Assembly (NCBI RefSeq): GCF_011058165.1
Contig: NZ_JAALEG010000031.1
Location: 1-56,796, forward strand
Direction: 5' to 3'
Length of the DNA: 56,796 nucleotides
From: Rhodococcus aetherivorans
GTDB lineage: Bacteria > Actinomycetota > Actinomycetes > Mycobacteriales > Mycobacteriaceae
Each line of letters opens with the position of its first letter. Positions within the stretch are counted from its first letter, which is position 1. Made by a program: the position numbers and the translations under genes. Below the pieces are notes generated by a model. The model made no database searches. It was not told the DNA's origin and saw nothing but the letters and a program-made list of their open reading frames with translations. Positions 16,363-25,091 of this stretch are shown piece after piece.

Positions 16363-18300
16363 ATGACGACCACAGCTGAGCACATCCGCATCACCCTGGA
16401 CGGCGCGTGGCGGCAGGCGCGCGAGCGGGCCCGCGCGGATCTGGACCGGCCCGAGTTCGCCCCGCACTACACGCCGGACCTGGACGCGGCCCGGGCGATC
16501 ACGCTGAAGCAGATGCGGATGCTCGCCGAATCCGGCTATGCCCGGGCGGGCTTCTCCAAGGCGGTGGGCGGGGGCGGCGACGCCGGTGGTGCGGTGGCGT
16601 CGATCGAGATGCTCGCCATGTCGGACCTGTCGCTGATGGTCAAGGCCGGGGTGCAGTGGGGCCTGTTCGGCGGCGCGATCGAGAATCTCGGCACGACCCG
16701 TCACCACGAGCGCTACCTCGGCCCGCTCATCGACCTCGATCTGCTCGGCTGCTTCGCGATGACCGAGACCGGTCACGGCTCCGACGTCCAGTCGCTCGAG
16801 ACGACGGCGTCGTACGACCCGGGCACCGAGGAGTTCGTGATCCACTCCCCCACCCCGTCCTCACGCAAGGACTACATCGGCGGCGCGGCGCAGCACGCGA
16901 CGGTCGCCGCGGTGTTCGCGCAACTGATCACCGGGGGCAAGTCCCAGGGCGTGCACTGCTTCGTCGTGCCGATCCGCGACGAGAACGGCGACGACCTGCC
17001 CGGCGTCACCACCTCCGACTGCGGCCACAAGGGCGGCCTGCCGGGCGTGGACAACGGGCGGATCATGTTCGACCACGTGCGGATCCCGCGGGAGAACCTG
17101 CTCAACCGGTACGCCGACGTCGAGCCCGACGGGACCTACGTCTCGGCGATCGAGAACCCGAACCGCCGCTTCTTCACCATGGTGGGCACGCTCGTGCGGG
17201 GCCGGGTCACCGTCGGCGGCTCGGCGGGTGCCGCGGCCCGCGTCGCGCTGTCGATCGCGACGCGGTACGCGTTGCAGCGCCGCCAATTCAGCGCCCCGGG
17301 CGACGAGAACGAGGTGCTGCTGATGGACTACCTGGTGCATCAGCGCCGCCTGCTGCCGCTCATCGCGAGGTCGTACGCGCTGACCTTCGCGCAGAACGAG
17401 CTGGTCTCGACCATGGACCGGATCCAGACCACGCCCGTCGACGACGTCGACCCCCAGGAGCAGCGTGAGCTCGAGAGCCGCGCCGCCGGACTGAAGGTCG
17501 CCAACACCGCCCACGCGACGCGCGCCATCCAGGAGTGCCGCGAGGCCTGCGGCGGCGCCGGATACATGGCCGAGAACCGGCTGACGGCGTTGAAGGCGGA
17601 CACCGACGTGTTCACCACCTTCGAGGGCGACAACCACGTGCTGACCCAGCTCGTCGCCAAGGAACTGCTCACCGCCTACGCGGACGAGGTCCGCGGGATG
17701 AGCCCGGTGGAGTGGATGAAGTTCGCCGCCGTCACGGTGTCGGACATCGTCAAGAAGCGCACCGCCGCGCAGCAGATCCTCCAGACCCTCGTCGACACCC
17801 GGAAGGACAACGAGGAGGACGGCAGCCTCTTCGACCGGGGCACGCAGATGGCGATGTTCGAGTCCCGGGAGCAGTACCTGCTCTCGACGGCGGCGCGGCG
17901 GCTGCAGGCCGCGTCGAAGCGCGAGGAGAACATGTTCGACGCGTTCAACTTCGTGCAGGACCACGTGCTGCACGCCGCGCAGGCCCACATCGACCGGGTC
18001 GTGCTCGAGGCGTTCGTCGCGGGCATCGACTCGTGTCCCGACGAGGCGGGCCGCGAGCTGCTGTCGGACCTGTGCGACCTGTACGCGCTGAGTGTCATCG
18101 ACGAGGACAAGGCCTGGTACATGGAGCACCGGCAGCTGTCGGTGGAGCGGGCGAAGGCCGTGTCACGCGGCATCAACGAACGCTGCCGGACCCTGCGCCC
18201 GCACGTGACGACGCTCGTCGAGGGTCTCGGCGTGCCGGAGCACCTGCTGGGGTCGGCGATGCTCGACGGTCCGGGCACGGACGCCGGTCGCCTCGGCTGA
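16363..18300 (+). CDS. Acyl-CoA oxidase / long acyl-CoA dehydrogenase family protein
   Basis: This is a 645-residue flavoprotein of the ACAD superfamily. FAD and substrate motifs include CFAMTETGHGSDVQSLET near residues 127-144 and RYALQRRQF near 305-313. TTFEGDNHVL near 419-428 holds the FEGDN signature of acyl-CoA oxidases, and an ACOX-type C-terminal helical domain follows. The catalytic base would be the Glu of that motif. It would carry out the first oxidation of a fatty or branched acyl-CoA. ATG 16363 is 10 bp after the end of the ATPase gene. Confidence 0.88.
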   Translation: MTTTAEHIRITLDGAWRQARERARADLDRPEFAPHYTPDLDAARAITLKQMRMLAESGYARAGFSKAVGGGGDAGGAVASIEMLAMSDLSLMVKAGVQWGLFGGAIENLGTTRHHERYLGPLIDLDLLGCFAMTETGHGSDVQSLETTASYDPGTEEFVIHSPTPSSRKDYIGGAAQHATVAAVFAQLITGGKSQGVHCFVVPIRDENGDDLPGVTTSDCGHKGGLPGVDNGRIMFDHVRIPRENLLNRYADVEPDGTYVSAIENPNRRFFTMVGTLVRGRVTVGGSAGAAARVALSIATRYALQRRQFSAPGDENEVLLMDYLVHQRRLLPLIARSYALTFAQNELVSTMDRIQTTPVDDVDPQEQRELESRAAGLKVANTAHATRAIQECREACGGAGYMAENRLTALKADTDVFTTFEGDNHVLTQLVAKELLTAYADEVRGMSPVEWMKFAAVTVSDIVKKRTAAQQILQTLVDTRKDNEEDGSLFDRGTQMAMFESREQYLLSTAARRLQAASKREENMFDAFNFVQDHVLHAAQAHIDRVVLEAFVAGIDSCPDEAGRELLSDLCDLYALSVIDEDKAWYMEHRQLSVERAKAVSRGINERCRTLRPHVTTLVEGLGVPEHLLGSAMLDGPGTDAGRLG

Positions 18301-18322
18301 CCCGCCGGGCCGGGTGCGCGGA

Positions 18323-19168
18323 TCAGACCAGTGCCAGCACCCGGCACGGTCCGCCGGTGCCGCCGACGTGCTTGGGCGCGCCGACGACGACGGTCGCGCC
18401 GCGCGGCGGCACGGCCGCGAGGTTCGCCATCGCCTCGATGCCGTAGCGGCCCGCGCCGAGCAGCTCCACGTGGGCGCCGAAGTCGCTGCTGCTCGCCCGG
18501 TCGAGGCTGAGGGTGTCGACGCCGAGCCCCACGACGTTCCGTTCGTGCACGAGCATCCGCACGGCGTCGCGGTCGAATCCCGGCGCGTGCGGGATGCGCA
18601 GCGCGTCGGCGTTGACGAAGCGGGCGGGGTCGGCGAGGCGGGCCTCCCAGCCCGAGTGCATCGCGACGAACGCGCCCGGCGGGATCGGGCCGTGCTGCTG
18701 TTCCCAGGCCGCCACGTCGGCGACGGTGACCACGGAGTCGTCGTCCTGCGCGGCCTTGCCGGCGATGTCGACGACGGCGAGCGGGGCCACGAAGTCGCGC
18801 ACCGGCAGCGCCTCGACGGTGGCGCCGCCGCGCACGATGTGGGCCGGGGCATCGAGATGGGTGCCGGTGTGCTCCCACAGCGACATCTCGTTGACGGCGA
18901 ACCGCCCGGTGTCGAGCGTTGCGACGGGACGCATCGTGAACTGCTCGTTGCCGGGCCAGACCGGGAACTGCGGGGTCAGCGTGTGGGTCAGGTCGATCAC
19001 CGCGTCGGCCCGCACGGGGGTGGTGTTCCCGCCGGCCCGTGCGGCGGGCGTCGCGGCGAGGCCCGCGGCGGTCACGCCCACTGCGGCGAGGAAGGACCGG
19101 CGGCCGAATCGGCTTCGGCTGTCCTGGATCTCGCGATACACCCGGTCGAGCACCGTCGGTGAGCACAT
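18323..19168 (-). CDS. Exported cyclase-family metal hydrolase
   Basis: The 281-residue protein has a twin-arginine signal (FGRRSFLAAVGVTAAGLAA, about residues 21-40) ending near ATPAARAG. The cyclase/kynurenine formamidase fold follows, with the metal motif HTGTHLDAPAH near 100-110. The family hydrolyses amide or lactone bonds using Zn2+ or Mn2+. Export is less usual for formamidases, so the substrate is open. It converges on the acyl-CoA oxidase gene and lies 12 bp downstream of the sugar dehydrogenase gene, probably as an operon. Confidence 0.85.
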   Translation of the reverse strand: MCSPTVLDRVYREIQDSRSRFGRRSFLAAVGVTAAGLAATPAARAGGNTTPVRADAVIDLTHTLTPQFPVWPGNEQFTMRPVATLDTGRFAVNEMSLWEHTGTHLDAPAHIVRGGATVEALPVRDFVAPLAVVDIAGKAAQDDDSVVTVADVAAWEQQHGPIPPGAFVAMHSGWEARLADPARFVNADALRIPHAPGFDRDAVRMLVHERNVVGLGVDTLSLDRASSSDFGAHVELLGAGRYGIEAMANLAAVPPRGATVVVGAPKHVGGTGGPCRVLALV

Positions 19169-19180
19169 CGTCTCGCCCTC

Positions 19181-20326
19181 TCAGTCGGCGGCAGGTTCCA
19201 CCAGCAGGACGCGGTCGCCGCTTCCGTTGTCCGTCGTGACGAGCAGTGCCCCGTCGGGCCGCGCGGTCACCGACCGCAGCCGGCCGAATCGGCCCTCGAG
19301 CGCGGTCGCGGTCTCGTCCACCGCGCGGCCGTCGGCGGTGAGTTCGAGGAACAGCAGCTTCTCCTGCTGTTGGCTCGTGATCACCAGTGCGCCGTCCCAC
19401 CCGTTCCAGCCGGCACCGGCGACGAACGTGCCGCCGGGAGTCGCGAGGGTGGGGGCGCCGGAACTCCACACGGCCCCGATCGCCCCCGGAACGCGGGCCG
19501 GGTCGGTCATGGGCACCGACTCGTCGTAGACGAACGGGAAGCGGTCGGGCCGGTAGCCGTAGTTGCCACCCGGCAGCAGCAGATTCACCTCGTCGTCGCG
19601 GCCGGTGCCCTGCTCGACCGCATAGAGTTCGCCGGTGCCGGGACGCTGCGCCAGTCCCTGCACGTTGCGGTGGCCGAGAGTGAACACCGGGCTGTTCGGA
19701 TCGGGGGTGCCCGCCGCGGGAGTGCCGTCGGGATCGATGTGGAGCACCTTGCCGCCCAGGCTGTTCCGGTCCTGAGGAACCTGGGGGTCGGCGGTGTCGC
19801 CCGTGCCGACGTACAGCGATCCGTCGGGGTGGGCGAGCAGCCGGCAGCCGCCGTGACGGCCGCCCTGCCCGGCCGGAATGCCGGCGAGCACGGTGGCACC
19901 ACGGGTCAATTCCGTCCATCCGGCATCGACCGTCCACGACTGCACGCGGATGTCGGTGCCGTCCGGGCCGCGATGACCCTGGCAGCTGTAGAGGGTCCGG
20001 CTCGTCCCGAAATCGGGCGCCAGCGCCAGTCCCATCAGACCGGTCTCGCCCTCGGCGTACAGGTCGGACAGGTCGGCGCGCACGTCGCGGACGTCACCGT
20101 CCGGGCCACGGGCCACGAAGCGGCCCCTGCGTTCTCCGGTGAGGATCGTCCCGTCCGGCGCGGCGACGACGTCCCAGGGCTTGCTCAGCCCCTCCATCAG
20201 CGGCGTCACGGTCAGCGCCGGCAGCGCGCCCGCCTCGGGTGGCGCCGCGTGGGCGCTCGGCGCCCCTGCCGCGAGCACGCCCGCTGCGATCGCCGCCGCG
20301 CACCTCCCCGGGATTCGCACGCGCAT
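19181..20326 (-). CDS. Exported PQQ-dependent sugar dehydrogenase, paralogue A
   Basis: The 381-residue precursor has a Sec signal with an AHA-AP cleavage site near residue 27, then a six-bladed beta-propeller of the glucose/sorbosone dehydrogenase family. Visible motifs are LSKPWDVV near 47, GETGLMGLALAPDF near 92, HPDGSLYVGTGD near 160, LGHRNVQGLA near 210 and LLPGGNYGY near 240. The family oxidises aldoses outside the membrane with PQQ. No PQQ synthesis genes are in this window. ATG 20326 has GAGGAGGAG directly upstream. Paralogue B lies at 22351-23505. Confidence 0.86.
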   Translation of the reverse strand: MRVRIPGRCAAAIAAGVLAAGAPSAHAAPPEAGALPALTVTPLMEGLSKPWDVVAAPDGTILTGERRGRFVARGPDGDVRDVRADLSDLYAEGETGLMGLALAPDFGTSRTLYSCQGHRGPDGTDIRVQSWTVDAGWTELTRGATVLAGIPAGQGGRHGGCRLLAHPDGSLYVGTGDTADPQVPQDRNSLGGKVLHIDPDGTPAAGTPDPNSPVFTLGHRNVQGLAQRPGTGELYAVEQGTGRDDEVNLLLPGGNYGYRPDRFPFVYDESVPMTDPARVPGAIGAVWSSGAPTLATPGGTFVAGAGWNGWDGALVITSQQQEKLLFLELTADGRAVDETATALEGRFGRLRSVTARPDGALLVTTDNGSGDRVLLVEPAAD

Positions 20327-20397
20327 CTCCTCCTCGCCGGATCCCGGCGATGTTACGGAAGGCGATGCGCCGGACGGCGACGACACGCGCGGCGGCG

Positions 20398-21840
20398 TCA
20401 GATTCGTTCGGGTTCCGCTGCGGAGGAGTCCGCCGGGACCGACCGGAGCCGGTGCGCGCGGGCCGGAACCGCGCGGCGCGCGGCGAGCACGCCGAGCACC
20501 GCCACGGCCGCGAACCCGAACAGCAGGAGCCGCGCCGAGCGCACGTCGGACGGTTGTCCCGCGTTGACGAGGACCCCGGCCAGTGCTGCGCCGAACGCGT
20601 TCGCGATCAACTGGACGGTGTTGATCGCGGCGGACGCCCTGCCGCTTTCGCGCGGGTCGGCGACGGCGTTCATCGCGCCGACCGCGAGGTGCGGCCACGC
20701 GATGCCGATGCCCGCGCCCGCGACGACCAGTCCCGTGACCCACGCCGCGACCGCAGCCGGTCCGGCCTCGTCACGCACGACGGTCGCCATGAGCGCGAGA
20801 CCGAGGCCGACGAGCACCGGAGCGCTCACCACGATGCGGTGCACGGTCCGTGGCGCGGACGCCGAGGCGCTCGGGATCTCGCCGAGCGTCCACCCCACCG
20901 CGAGCGCGGCGCCGAGGAAGCCGGCGGCCAGCGGCGCGAGGCCGGCGAGGCGCTGCCCGAACAACGGGACGAACGTCTCGGCGGTCGAGGCGACCGCCAG
21001 CACTGCGATCGTCAGGTACACCCAGCGCAGCCGGGCGGTGGTGAACGTCGCCGCGGGCAGGATGCCGTGCGGGCTGCGGCGGTCGACGGCGACGAACGCG
21101 ACCACTGCAGCGGACGCGACCGCGATGAGGGCGATCGTGGGCGCACTGCCGGTCACGACGGCGGCCACGCTGACCGCCAGGGCCGCGGCGGTGAGCAGGG
21201 CGAGCGAACCGAGCGGAATCCTGCCGGCCTCCCGCGATCCGCGGGCGTGCGCCGGCAGGGTGAAGGGCACCGCGGCGGCGACCGCGAGCGTGCAGACCAC
21301 TAGCGCGCCGAACGCCCATCGCCAGGCGTGGAACTGGGCGAACACGCCGCCGACGGCGGGTCCCGCAAAGGTCCCCACGCCCCACATCGCCGATACGAGC
21401 GCCGCGCCGCGGCTCCAGAGGCGTTCGGGCAGTGCACTGTTCAGAACGGCGTAGCCGAGCCCGGCGAGCAGGCCGCCGCCGAGTCCCTGGACCGCCCGGC
21501 CCGCCAGCAGCGTCTCCATGGACGGGACGAGCGCACACACGAGGGTGCCGGCCGCGAAGGTCCCGAGCGCCACGAGGTAGGCGCCCCGGGGTCCGCGGGC
21601 GGCGAGGAGGCGGGCCACGGCCGTCGAGGAGATCACCGACGCGATGAGGAACACCGTCGCCGTCCACGCGTAGTAGGCGTGGCCGCCGATCTCCTCGACC
21701 GCGGTCGGCAGCAGGCTCGTGGTGAGGTACACGTTGGTGGCGTAGAGGGCAACCCCGCCGGCGAGAACCGATGCTGTACCGAGGTATTCGCGGCCGAGAA
21801 GTTCCGACCAGGAGCCGGCGCGAGTCGTGGATCCGTGCAT
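20398..21840 (-). CDS. MFS drug-type transporter under SoxR control
   Basis: This 480-residue protein has about 14 hydrophobic helices. The MFS motif A region is degenerate (VARLLAARGPRGAYL near residues 80-94), and a motif C-like GAAVGGVFAQF-type glycine stretch lies near 145. It is probably a proton-coupled efflux pump; the substrate is unknown. ATG 21840 is the first start after a promoter whose 19-bp spacer is filled by a SoxR box, and soxR is divergent, 58 bp away. Redox-cycling compounds are therefore likely inducers or substrates. Confidence 0.85.
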   Translation of the reverse strand: MHGSTTRAGSWSELLGREYLGTASVLAGGVALYATNVYLTTSLLPTAVEEIGGHAYYAWTATVFLIASVISSTAVARLLAARGPRGAYLVALGTFAAGTLVCALVPSMETLLAGRAVQGLGGGLLAGLGYAVLNSALPERLWSRGAALVSAMWGVGTFAGPAVGGVFAQFHAWRWAFGALVVCTLAVAAAVPFTLPAHARGSREAGRIPLGSLALLTAAALAVSVAAVVTGSAPTIALIAVASAAVVAFVAVDRRSPHGILPAATFTTARLRWVYLTIAVLAVASTAETFVPLFGQRLAGLAPLAAGFLGAALAVGWTLGEIPSASASAPRTVHRIVVSAPVLVGLGLALMATVVRDEAGPAAVAAWVTGLVVAGAGIGIAWPHLAVGAMNAVADPRESGRASAAINTVQLIANAFGAALAGVLVNAGQPSDVRSARLLLFGFAAVAVLGVLAARRAVPARAHRLRSVPADSSAAEPERI

Positions 21841-21847
21841 GCCGGTG

Positions 21848-21878
21848 ACTGTAGAGTCTCGAGTGCACTTGAGATCAA
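21848..21878 (-). promoter_or_regulatory. SoxR box inside a 19-bp-spacer promoter of the MFS gene
   Basis: CTCGAGTGCACTTGAG (21858-21873) matches the SoxR operator CTCAAGT-NN-ACTTGAG at 13 of 14 defined positions. On the minus strand it sits between -35 TTGATC (21878-21873) and -10 TACAGT (21853-21848). The spacer is 19 bp, the overlong distance that MerR-family activators correct by twisting DNA. The site is 25 bp before the soxR ATG, so soxR may be autoregulated. Confidence 0.82.
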
Positions 21879-21898
21879 GCGCGGGGAACGGAGTCGTG

Positions 21899-22354
21899 AT
21901 GAGCCGCACGAGCGAAGAACTGCTGGCGATCGGTGAGGTCTCCCGGCGCACGGGCGCCGCCGTGTCTGCGATTCGCTACTACGAGTCGCTGGGACTTGTG
22001 ACGGCACACCGCACCGCAGGCGGCACGCGCCGCTTCCCCCGGCACACGATCCGGCGCATCTCGATCATCCAGCTGGCGACCCGGTTCGGCATTCCGCTCG
22101 CCGAGGTGGCCGAGGTGTTCTCGGCGCTGCCGGCCGACAGGCCCCCGACCCGACGGGACTGGATGCGCATCTCGCGGGCATGGCACGAGCGCCTCGAGGA
22201 ACGCAAGCAGGCGATCGACCGGATGCAGCGCGAACTGGCGGGGTGCATCGGCTGCGGCTGCCTGTCGCTGCAGGCGTGCACCCTGTTCAATCCGGGCGAT
22301 CGGCTGGGCGAGGACGGCGCGGGCGCGCGGCGCGTCGACCCAGGGCCACGCTAG
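21899..22354 (+). CDS. soxR: Redox-sensing MerR-family regulator SoxR
   Basis: The 151-residue protein has an N-terminal MerR winged HTH (LAIGEVSRRTGAAVSAIRYYE, residues 9-29) and a dimerisation helix. The [2Fe-2S] cluster ligands CIGCGCLSLQAC are at C116, C119, C121 and C127. In actinomycetes SoxR senses redox-active molecules and controls a few exporters and oxidoreductases. ATG 21899 is preceded by a GGGGAACGGAG purine stretch. Its stop overlaps the stop of the convergent paralogue-B sugar dehydrogenase by 4 bp. Confidence 0.92.
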   Translation: MSRTSEELLAIGEVSRRTGAAVSAIRYYESLGLVTAHRTAGGTRRFPRHTIRRISIIQLATRFGIPLAEVAEVFSALPADRPPTRRDWMRISRAWHERLEERKQAIDRMQRELAGCIGCGCLSLQACTLFNPGDRLGEDGAGARRVDPGPR

Positions 22355-23505
22355 ACGGGGGCGACCTCCAGAATCTTGTCGCCGGAGCCGTTGTCGGTGG
22401 TGACGAGGAGCGAGCCGTCGGGCAGCGGGGTGAGCGACCGCAGGCGGCCGTACTCCCCCTCGAGCAGCGTCGCCGACTCGGTGACGCTGCGGCCGTCGCC
22501 GGACAGGCGCAGCAGCAGGAGCTTCTCGTCCTGCTGGCTGCTGACGACGAGCGCACCGGACCACGGGCCCCACGCCGGCCCGGCCGCGAACGCCAGCCCC
22601 GGGGTGGCGATGGTGGGCGAGCCGGAACTCCACACCGCCGGGATCGCGCCGGGCACGCGCTCGGGATCGGTCATCGGCACCGATTCGTCGTACGTGCCGG
22701 GTTCGCGGTCGGGACGCCAGCCGTAGTTGCCGCCCGGCACGAGCAGGTTGACCTCGTCGTCGCGGCTGCTGCCCTGCTCCACCGAGTAGAGCCGGCCGGT
22801 GCCGGGCTGCAGCGCCAGCCCCTGCACGTTGCGGTGGCCGAGGGTGAACACGACGCTGCCCGGATCCGGGTTGCCGGGCGCCGGCGACCCGTCGGGGTTC
22901 AGGTGCAGCACCTTGCCGCCGAGGCCGGCCGGATCCTGCGGCGCCGTCGGGCGGGTGGCGTCGCCCGTGCCGATGTACAGGGTGCCGTCGGGGTGCGCGA
23001 GGATCCGGCAGCCGCCGTGGCGCCCGCCGCGGGCGACGGGCAGGCCCTCGACGACGGTGCGCTGCCGCGTCATCGTGGTCCAGCCGGGATCGACGGTCCA
23101 GGCGTAGACGCGGACGTCGTCGGGGTCGCGGTGCCCCTGGCACGCGTAGACGGTGCGGCTGGACTCGAAGTCGTGGCCGAGCGCCACGCCCATGAGCCCG
23201 GTCTCCCCCACCGCGTACAGGTCCGGCAGGTCGGCGCGCAGTTCCTCGACGCGCCCGTCGGGCCGCCGGACGACGAACCGGCCCGACCGTTCCCCGGTCA
23301 GCAGCGTCCCGTCGGGGGCCTGCACCACGTCCCACGGATGGTCGAGACCGTCGACGAGGGTGGTGACGGTGACCCGCGGCGCGGCCGGCGACTCGGGGAC
23401 CGCGCTCGGCGTACCCGAGAGCACCGTCCGCGCGGGCTCCTCCGGCGCACACGCCGTCAGGACGCACGCCAGTCCCGCAGCGCACAGTCCGTGGGCGATC
23501 CGCAT
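22351..23505 (-). CDS. PQQ-dependent sugar dehydrogenase lipoprotein, paralogue B
   Basis: This is a 384-residue paralogue of the protein at 19181-20326, sharing VYDESVPMTDP-like, GHRNVQGLA and LVTTDNGSGD blocks. It carries a lipoprotein signal (lipobox LTAC near residue 19), so it is membrane-tethered rather than free. The propeller motifs HPDGTLYIGTGDAT and LVPGGNYGWRPD are intact. The two copies flank the soxR/MFS pair in the same orientation, which suggests a duplication with the pair lying between them. Cofactor and substrate are inferred from the family. Confidence 0.86.
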   Translation of the reverse strand: MRIAHGLCAAGLACVLTACAPEEPARTVLSGTPSAVPESPAAPRVTVTTLVDGLDHPWDVVQAPDGTLLTGERSGRFVVRRPDGRVEELRADLPDLYAVGETGLMGVALGHDFESSRTVYACQGHRDPDDVRVYAWTVDPGWTTMTRQRTVVEGLPVARGGRHGGCRILAHPDGTLYIGTGDATRPTAPQDPAGLGGKVLHLNPDGSPAPGNPDPGSVVFTLGHRNVQGLALQPGTGRLYSVEQGSSRDDEVNLLVPGGNYGWRPDREPGTYDESVPMTDPERVPGAIPAVWSSGSPTIATPGLAFAAGPAWGPWSGALVVSSQQDEKLLLLRLSGDGRSVTESATLLEGEYGRLRSLTPLPDGSLLVTTDNGSGDKILEVAPV

Positions 23506-23527
23506 GCCGATCGGGCTCCTCGGGCGA

Positions 23528-23812
23528 TCAGGGTTTGAGAACGAGGCGGGCGATCGCGTCCGAGGCCTCCTGGATCTTCGCGTCGGCCTCCGGTCCGCCC
23601 TGCCGGGCGGCGTCGACGACGCAGCCGGCCAGGTGCGCGTCCAGCAGCTTGAGCGAGACCGTCTGCAGGGCCTTGGTGACGGCGGAAACCTGGGTCAGGA
23701 CGTCAATGCAGTAGCGGTCGTCCTCGATCATCCGGGCAATGCCCGCAACCTGTCCCTCGATCCGGCGCAGGCGCTTGAGCAGGTCCTCCTGGTGCGGGGT
23801 GTATCCGGCCAT
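23528..23812 (-). CDS. csoR: Copper-sensing repressor, CsoR family
   Basis: The 94-residue all-helical protein has the three Cu(I) ligands of CsoR: Cys35 (DRYCID), His60 and Cys64 (DAHLAGC). A conserved Glu-rich C-terminal helix is also present. Cu(I) binding releases the repressor from GC-rich operators, and such an operator lies 11-26 bp upstream of the ATG. No copper P-type ATPase, chaperone or metallothionein gene is adjacent, so it may act in trans as RicR does in mycobacteria. The start matches family length. Confidence 0.9.
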   Translation of the reverse strand: MAGYTPHQEDLLKRLRRIEGQVAGIARMIEDDRYCIDVLTQVSAVTKALQTVSLKLLDAHLAGCVVDAARQGGPEADAKIQEASDAIARLVLKP

Positions 23813-23822
23813 ACCCGCATCG

Positions 23823-23838
23823 TACCCCTAGGGGGTAT
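23823..23838 (-). promoter_or_regulatory. CsoR/RicR-type operator
   Basis: TACCCCTAGGGGGTAT has the A/T-flanked C4-5/G4-5 dyad of CsoR and RicR operators. It lies 11 bp upstream of the csoR ATG, and its right end touches the TAA of the upstream DUF3093-like gene (23838-23840). A repressor bound here could control csoR alone or act on read-through from upstream. Confidence 0.75.
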
Positions 23839-24323
23839 TAAAGCAAGGGTGGATCGGCGCGCTCGGCCAGCACCGTCCCGAGTTCGGACCGCAGCCGCTC
23901 GTGGTCCCTGGCCCAGGCCCGCACCAGGGCGCCGCCGCGCAACCGCAGGCCGACGGCCGTGCGACCCCGCGGCACGTTCGACAGCTCCCCCAGCGGCCGG
24001 GCCGTCTCCCAGCGCTCGGGTTCGCGGGCCCGGGGATCGGCCGGCGGCAGCACCGCGTCGATCTCCTCGAGCGGCAGCTCCTCGGTGCCGAGGCGCAGCG
24101 TCGCCGCGGTCAGCTCCACGCTCACGTGCCGCCGGGCCGCGACGACCGTCACGTACGCGAAACCGCTGAGGACGAGAGCGATCACCGGCAGGGAGACCCA
24201 GTGGACCACCGGCCCGGTCAGCAGCTCCACCGCGAGCACGACGACGCAGAGCACCGGGCCGAGCGCCACGGTGCGCCAATGCGCACCGGGCTCGTGGAAT
24301 CGGGGCTCGGCCGGCTCGCTCAC
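23838..24323 (-). CDS. DUF3093-like membrane protein
   Basis: This 161-residue protein has two adjacent hydrophobic helices (about residues 18-35 and 43-62) followed by a soluble domain with repeated short beta-like segments (VSVELTAATLRLG, TAVGLRLRGGALVRAW). This arrangement resembles actinobacterial DUF3093 proteins. Assignment is by eye only. It precedes csoR with the operator between them and follows the small 39-residue membrane gene after 7 bp. Function unknown. Confidence 0.7.
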   Translation of the reverse strand: MSEPAEPRFHEPGAHWRTVALGPVLCVVVLAVELLTGPVVHWVSLPVIALVLSGFAYVTVVAARRHVSVELTAATLRLGTEELPLEEIDAVLPPADPRAREPERWETARPLGELSNVPRGRTAVGLRLRGGALVRAWARDHERLRSELGTVLAERADPPLL

Positions 24324-24330
24324 GTCGCGA

Positions 24331-24450
24331 TCAGGCGCTGAGCATGCCCGGAACGACGACCAGCACCAGGGTCACCACACCCAGGACGGCGATGAGGCCG
24401 ATCAGAACCAGCTCACGACGACGACCGTAGGGCCGGGGCTCCACCTGCAT
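24331..24450 (-). CDS. 39-residue single-pass membrane protein
   Basis: This is a small gene from ATG 24450 with Shine-Dalgarno AGAGGA (24461-24456) 5 nt away. The protein begins MQVEPRPYGRRRELVL: a basic cytoplasmic stretch followed by one hydrophobic helix of about 22 residues ending VVVPGMLSA. By the positive-inside rule the C-terminus is outside. It lies between two membrane protein genes on the same strand, 7 bp before the next. The good ribosome site and membrane-like composition support it, but homology was not tested. Confidence 0.6.
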   Translation of the reverse strand: MQVEPRPYGRRRELVLIGLIAVLGVVTLVLVVVPGMLSA

Positions 24451-24527
24451 GAAAGTCCTCTTCGCTCGTCGGGAACGACCGCGCGGGCCGTGGGTCGTCA
24501 GACACCGTACTCCGCGCGCCCGGGGGG

Positions 24528-25091
24528 TCAGCTCGGGGGCAACCGAAGGAAGTACAGGTTCGGCTCGCGGCGGTGCATGAGCACGATCGCCCCGACCGAG
24601 CACACACCCTGCAGGATGCTCACGAGGCCGATCACGAGTCCGGCCCCACCGCCCAGCGCACCGACGCCGAACACCGTGGGGAGCGCCGTGAAGGTCAGGA
24701 AGACGCCGATCATCGTGAGCAGCATGCGCGCCCAGTTCCGGCCGCGGCGCATCGCGAAGACCACCAGCAGGAACAGGCCGGTGAAGGCCAGGCCCAGGAC
24801 GGCGGTGATCCCGAAACCCAACGGCAGCAACGACTCCACCGATTCCCGGGGCATCTCCACCGGGGGCGTCTGCCGGGCCAGCTCGGCCGTCATCTGGTCG
24901 ACGAACTCGTCCCTGCGCTCCCACATCAGCGCCACGCTCGCACCGAGGTACACCAGGCCCAGGACCGCGACCGCACACCACAGCTGGAACGCGGTCTCCA
25001 CGTCCACGGGGGTGGGGCGCCGCTCCCCCGGCGCCGTCCCGGGCGGCGTGGCCGGCGGCCCGGGCCACTGCGACGGTTCGGGCGTGCTCAC
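24528..25091 (-). CDS. Four-helix membrane protein next to hemB (Rv0513-like)
   Basis: The 187-residue protein has a Pro-rich cytoplasmic N-terminus (1-30) and four membrane helices, near residues 35-55, 93-113, 122-140 and 148-170. Between helices 1 and 2 is a charged extracytoplasmic loop of about 35 residues. The GTG at 25091 overlaps the hemB stop as GTGA, so it is co-translated with the end of the haem operon, as in mycobacteria. Function unknown. Confidence 0.75.
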   Translation of the reverse strand: MSTPEPSQWPGPPATPPGTAPGERRPTPVDVETAFQLWCAVAVLGLVYLGASVALMWERRDEFVDQMTAELARQTPPVEMPRESVESLLPLGFGITAVLGLAFTGLFLLVVFAMRRGRNWARMLLTMIGVFLTFTALPTVFGVGALGGGAGLVIGLVSILQGVCSVGAIVLMHRREPNLYFLRLPPS

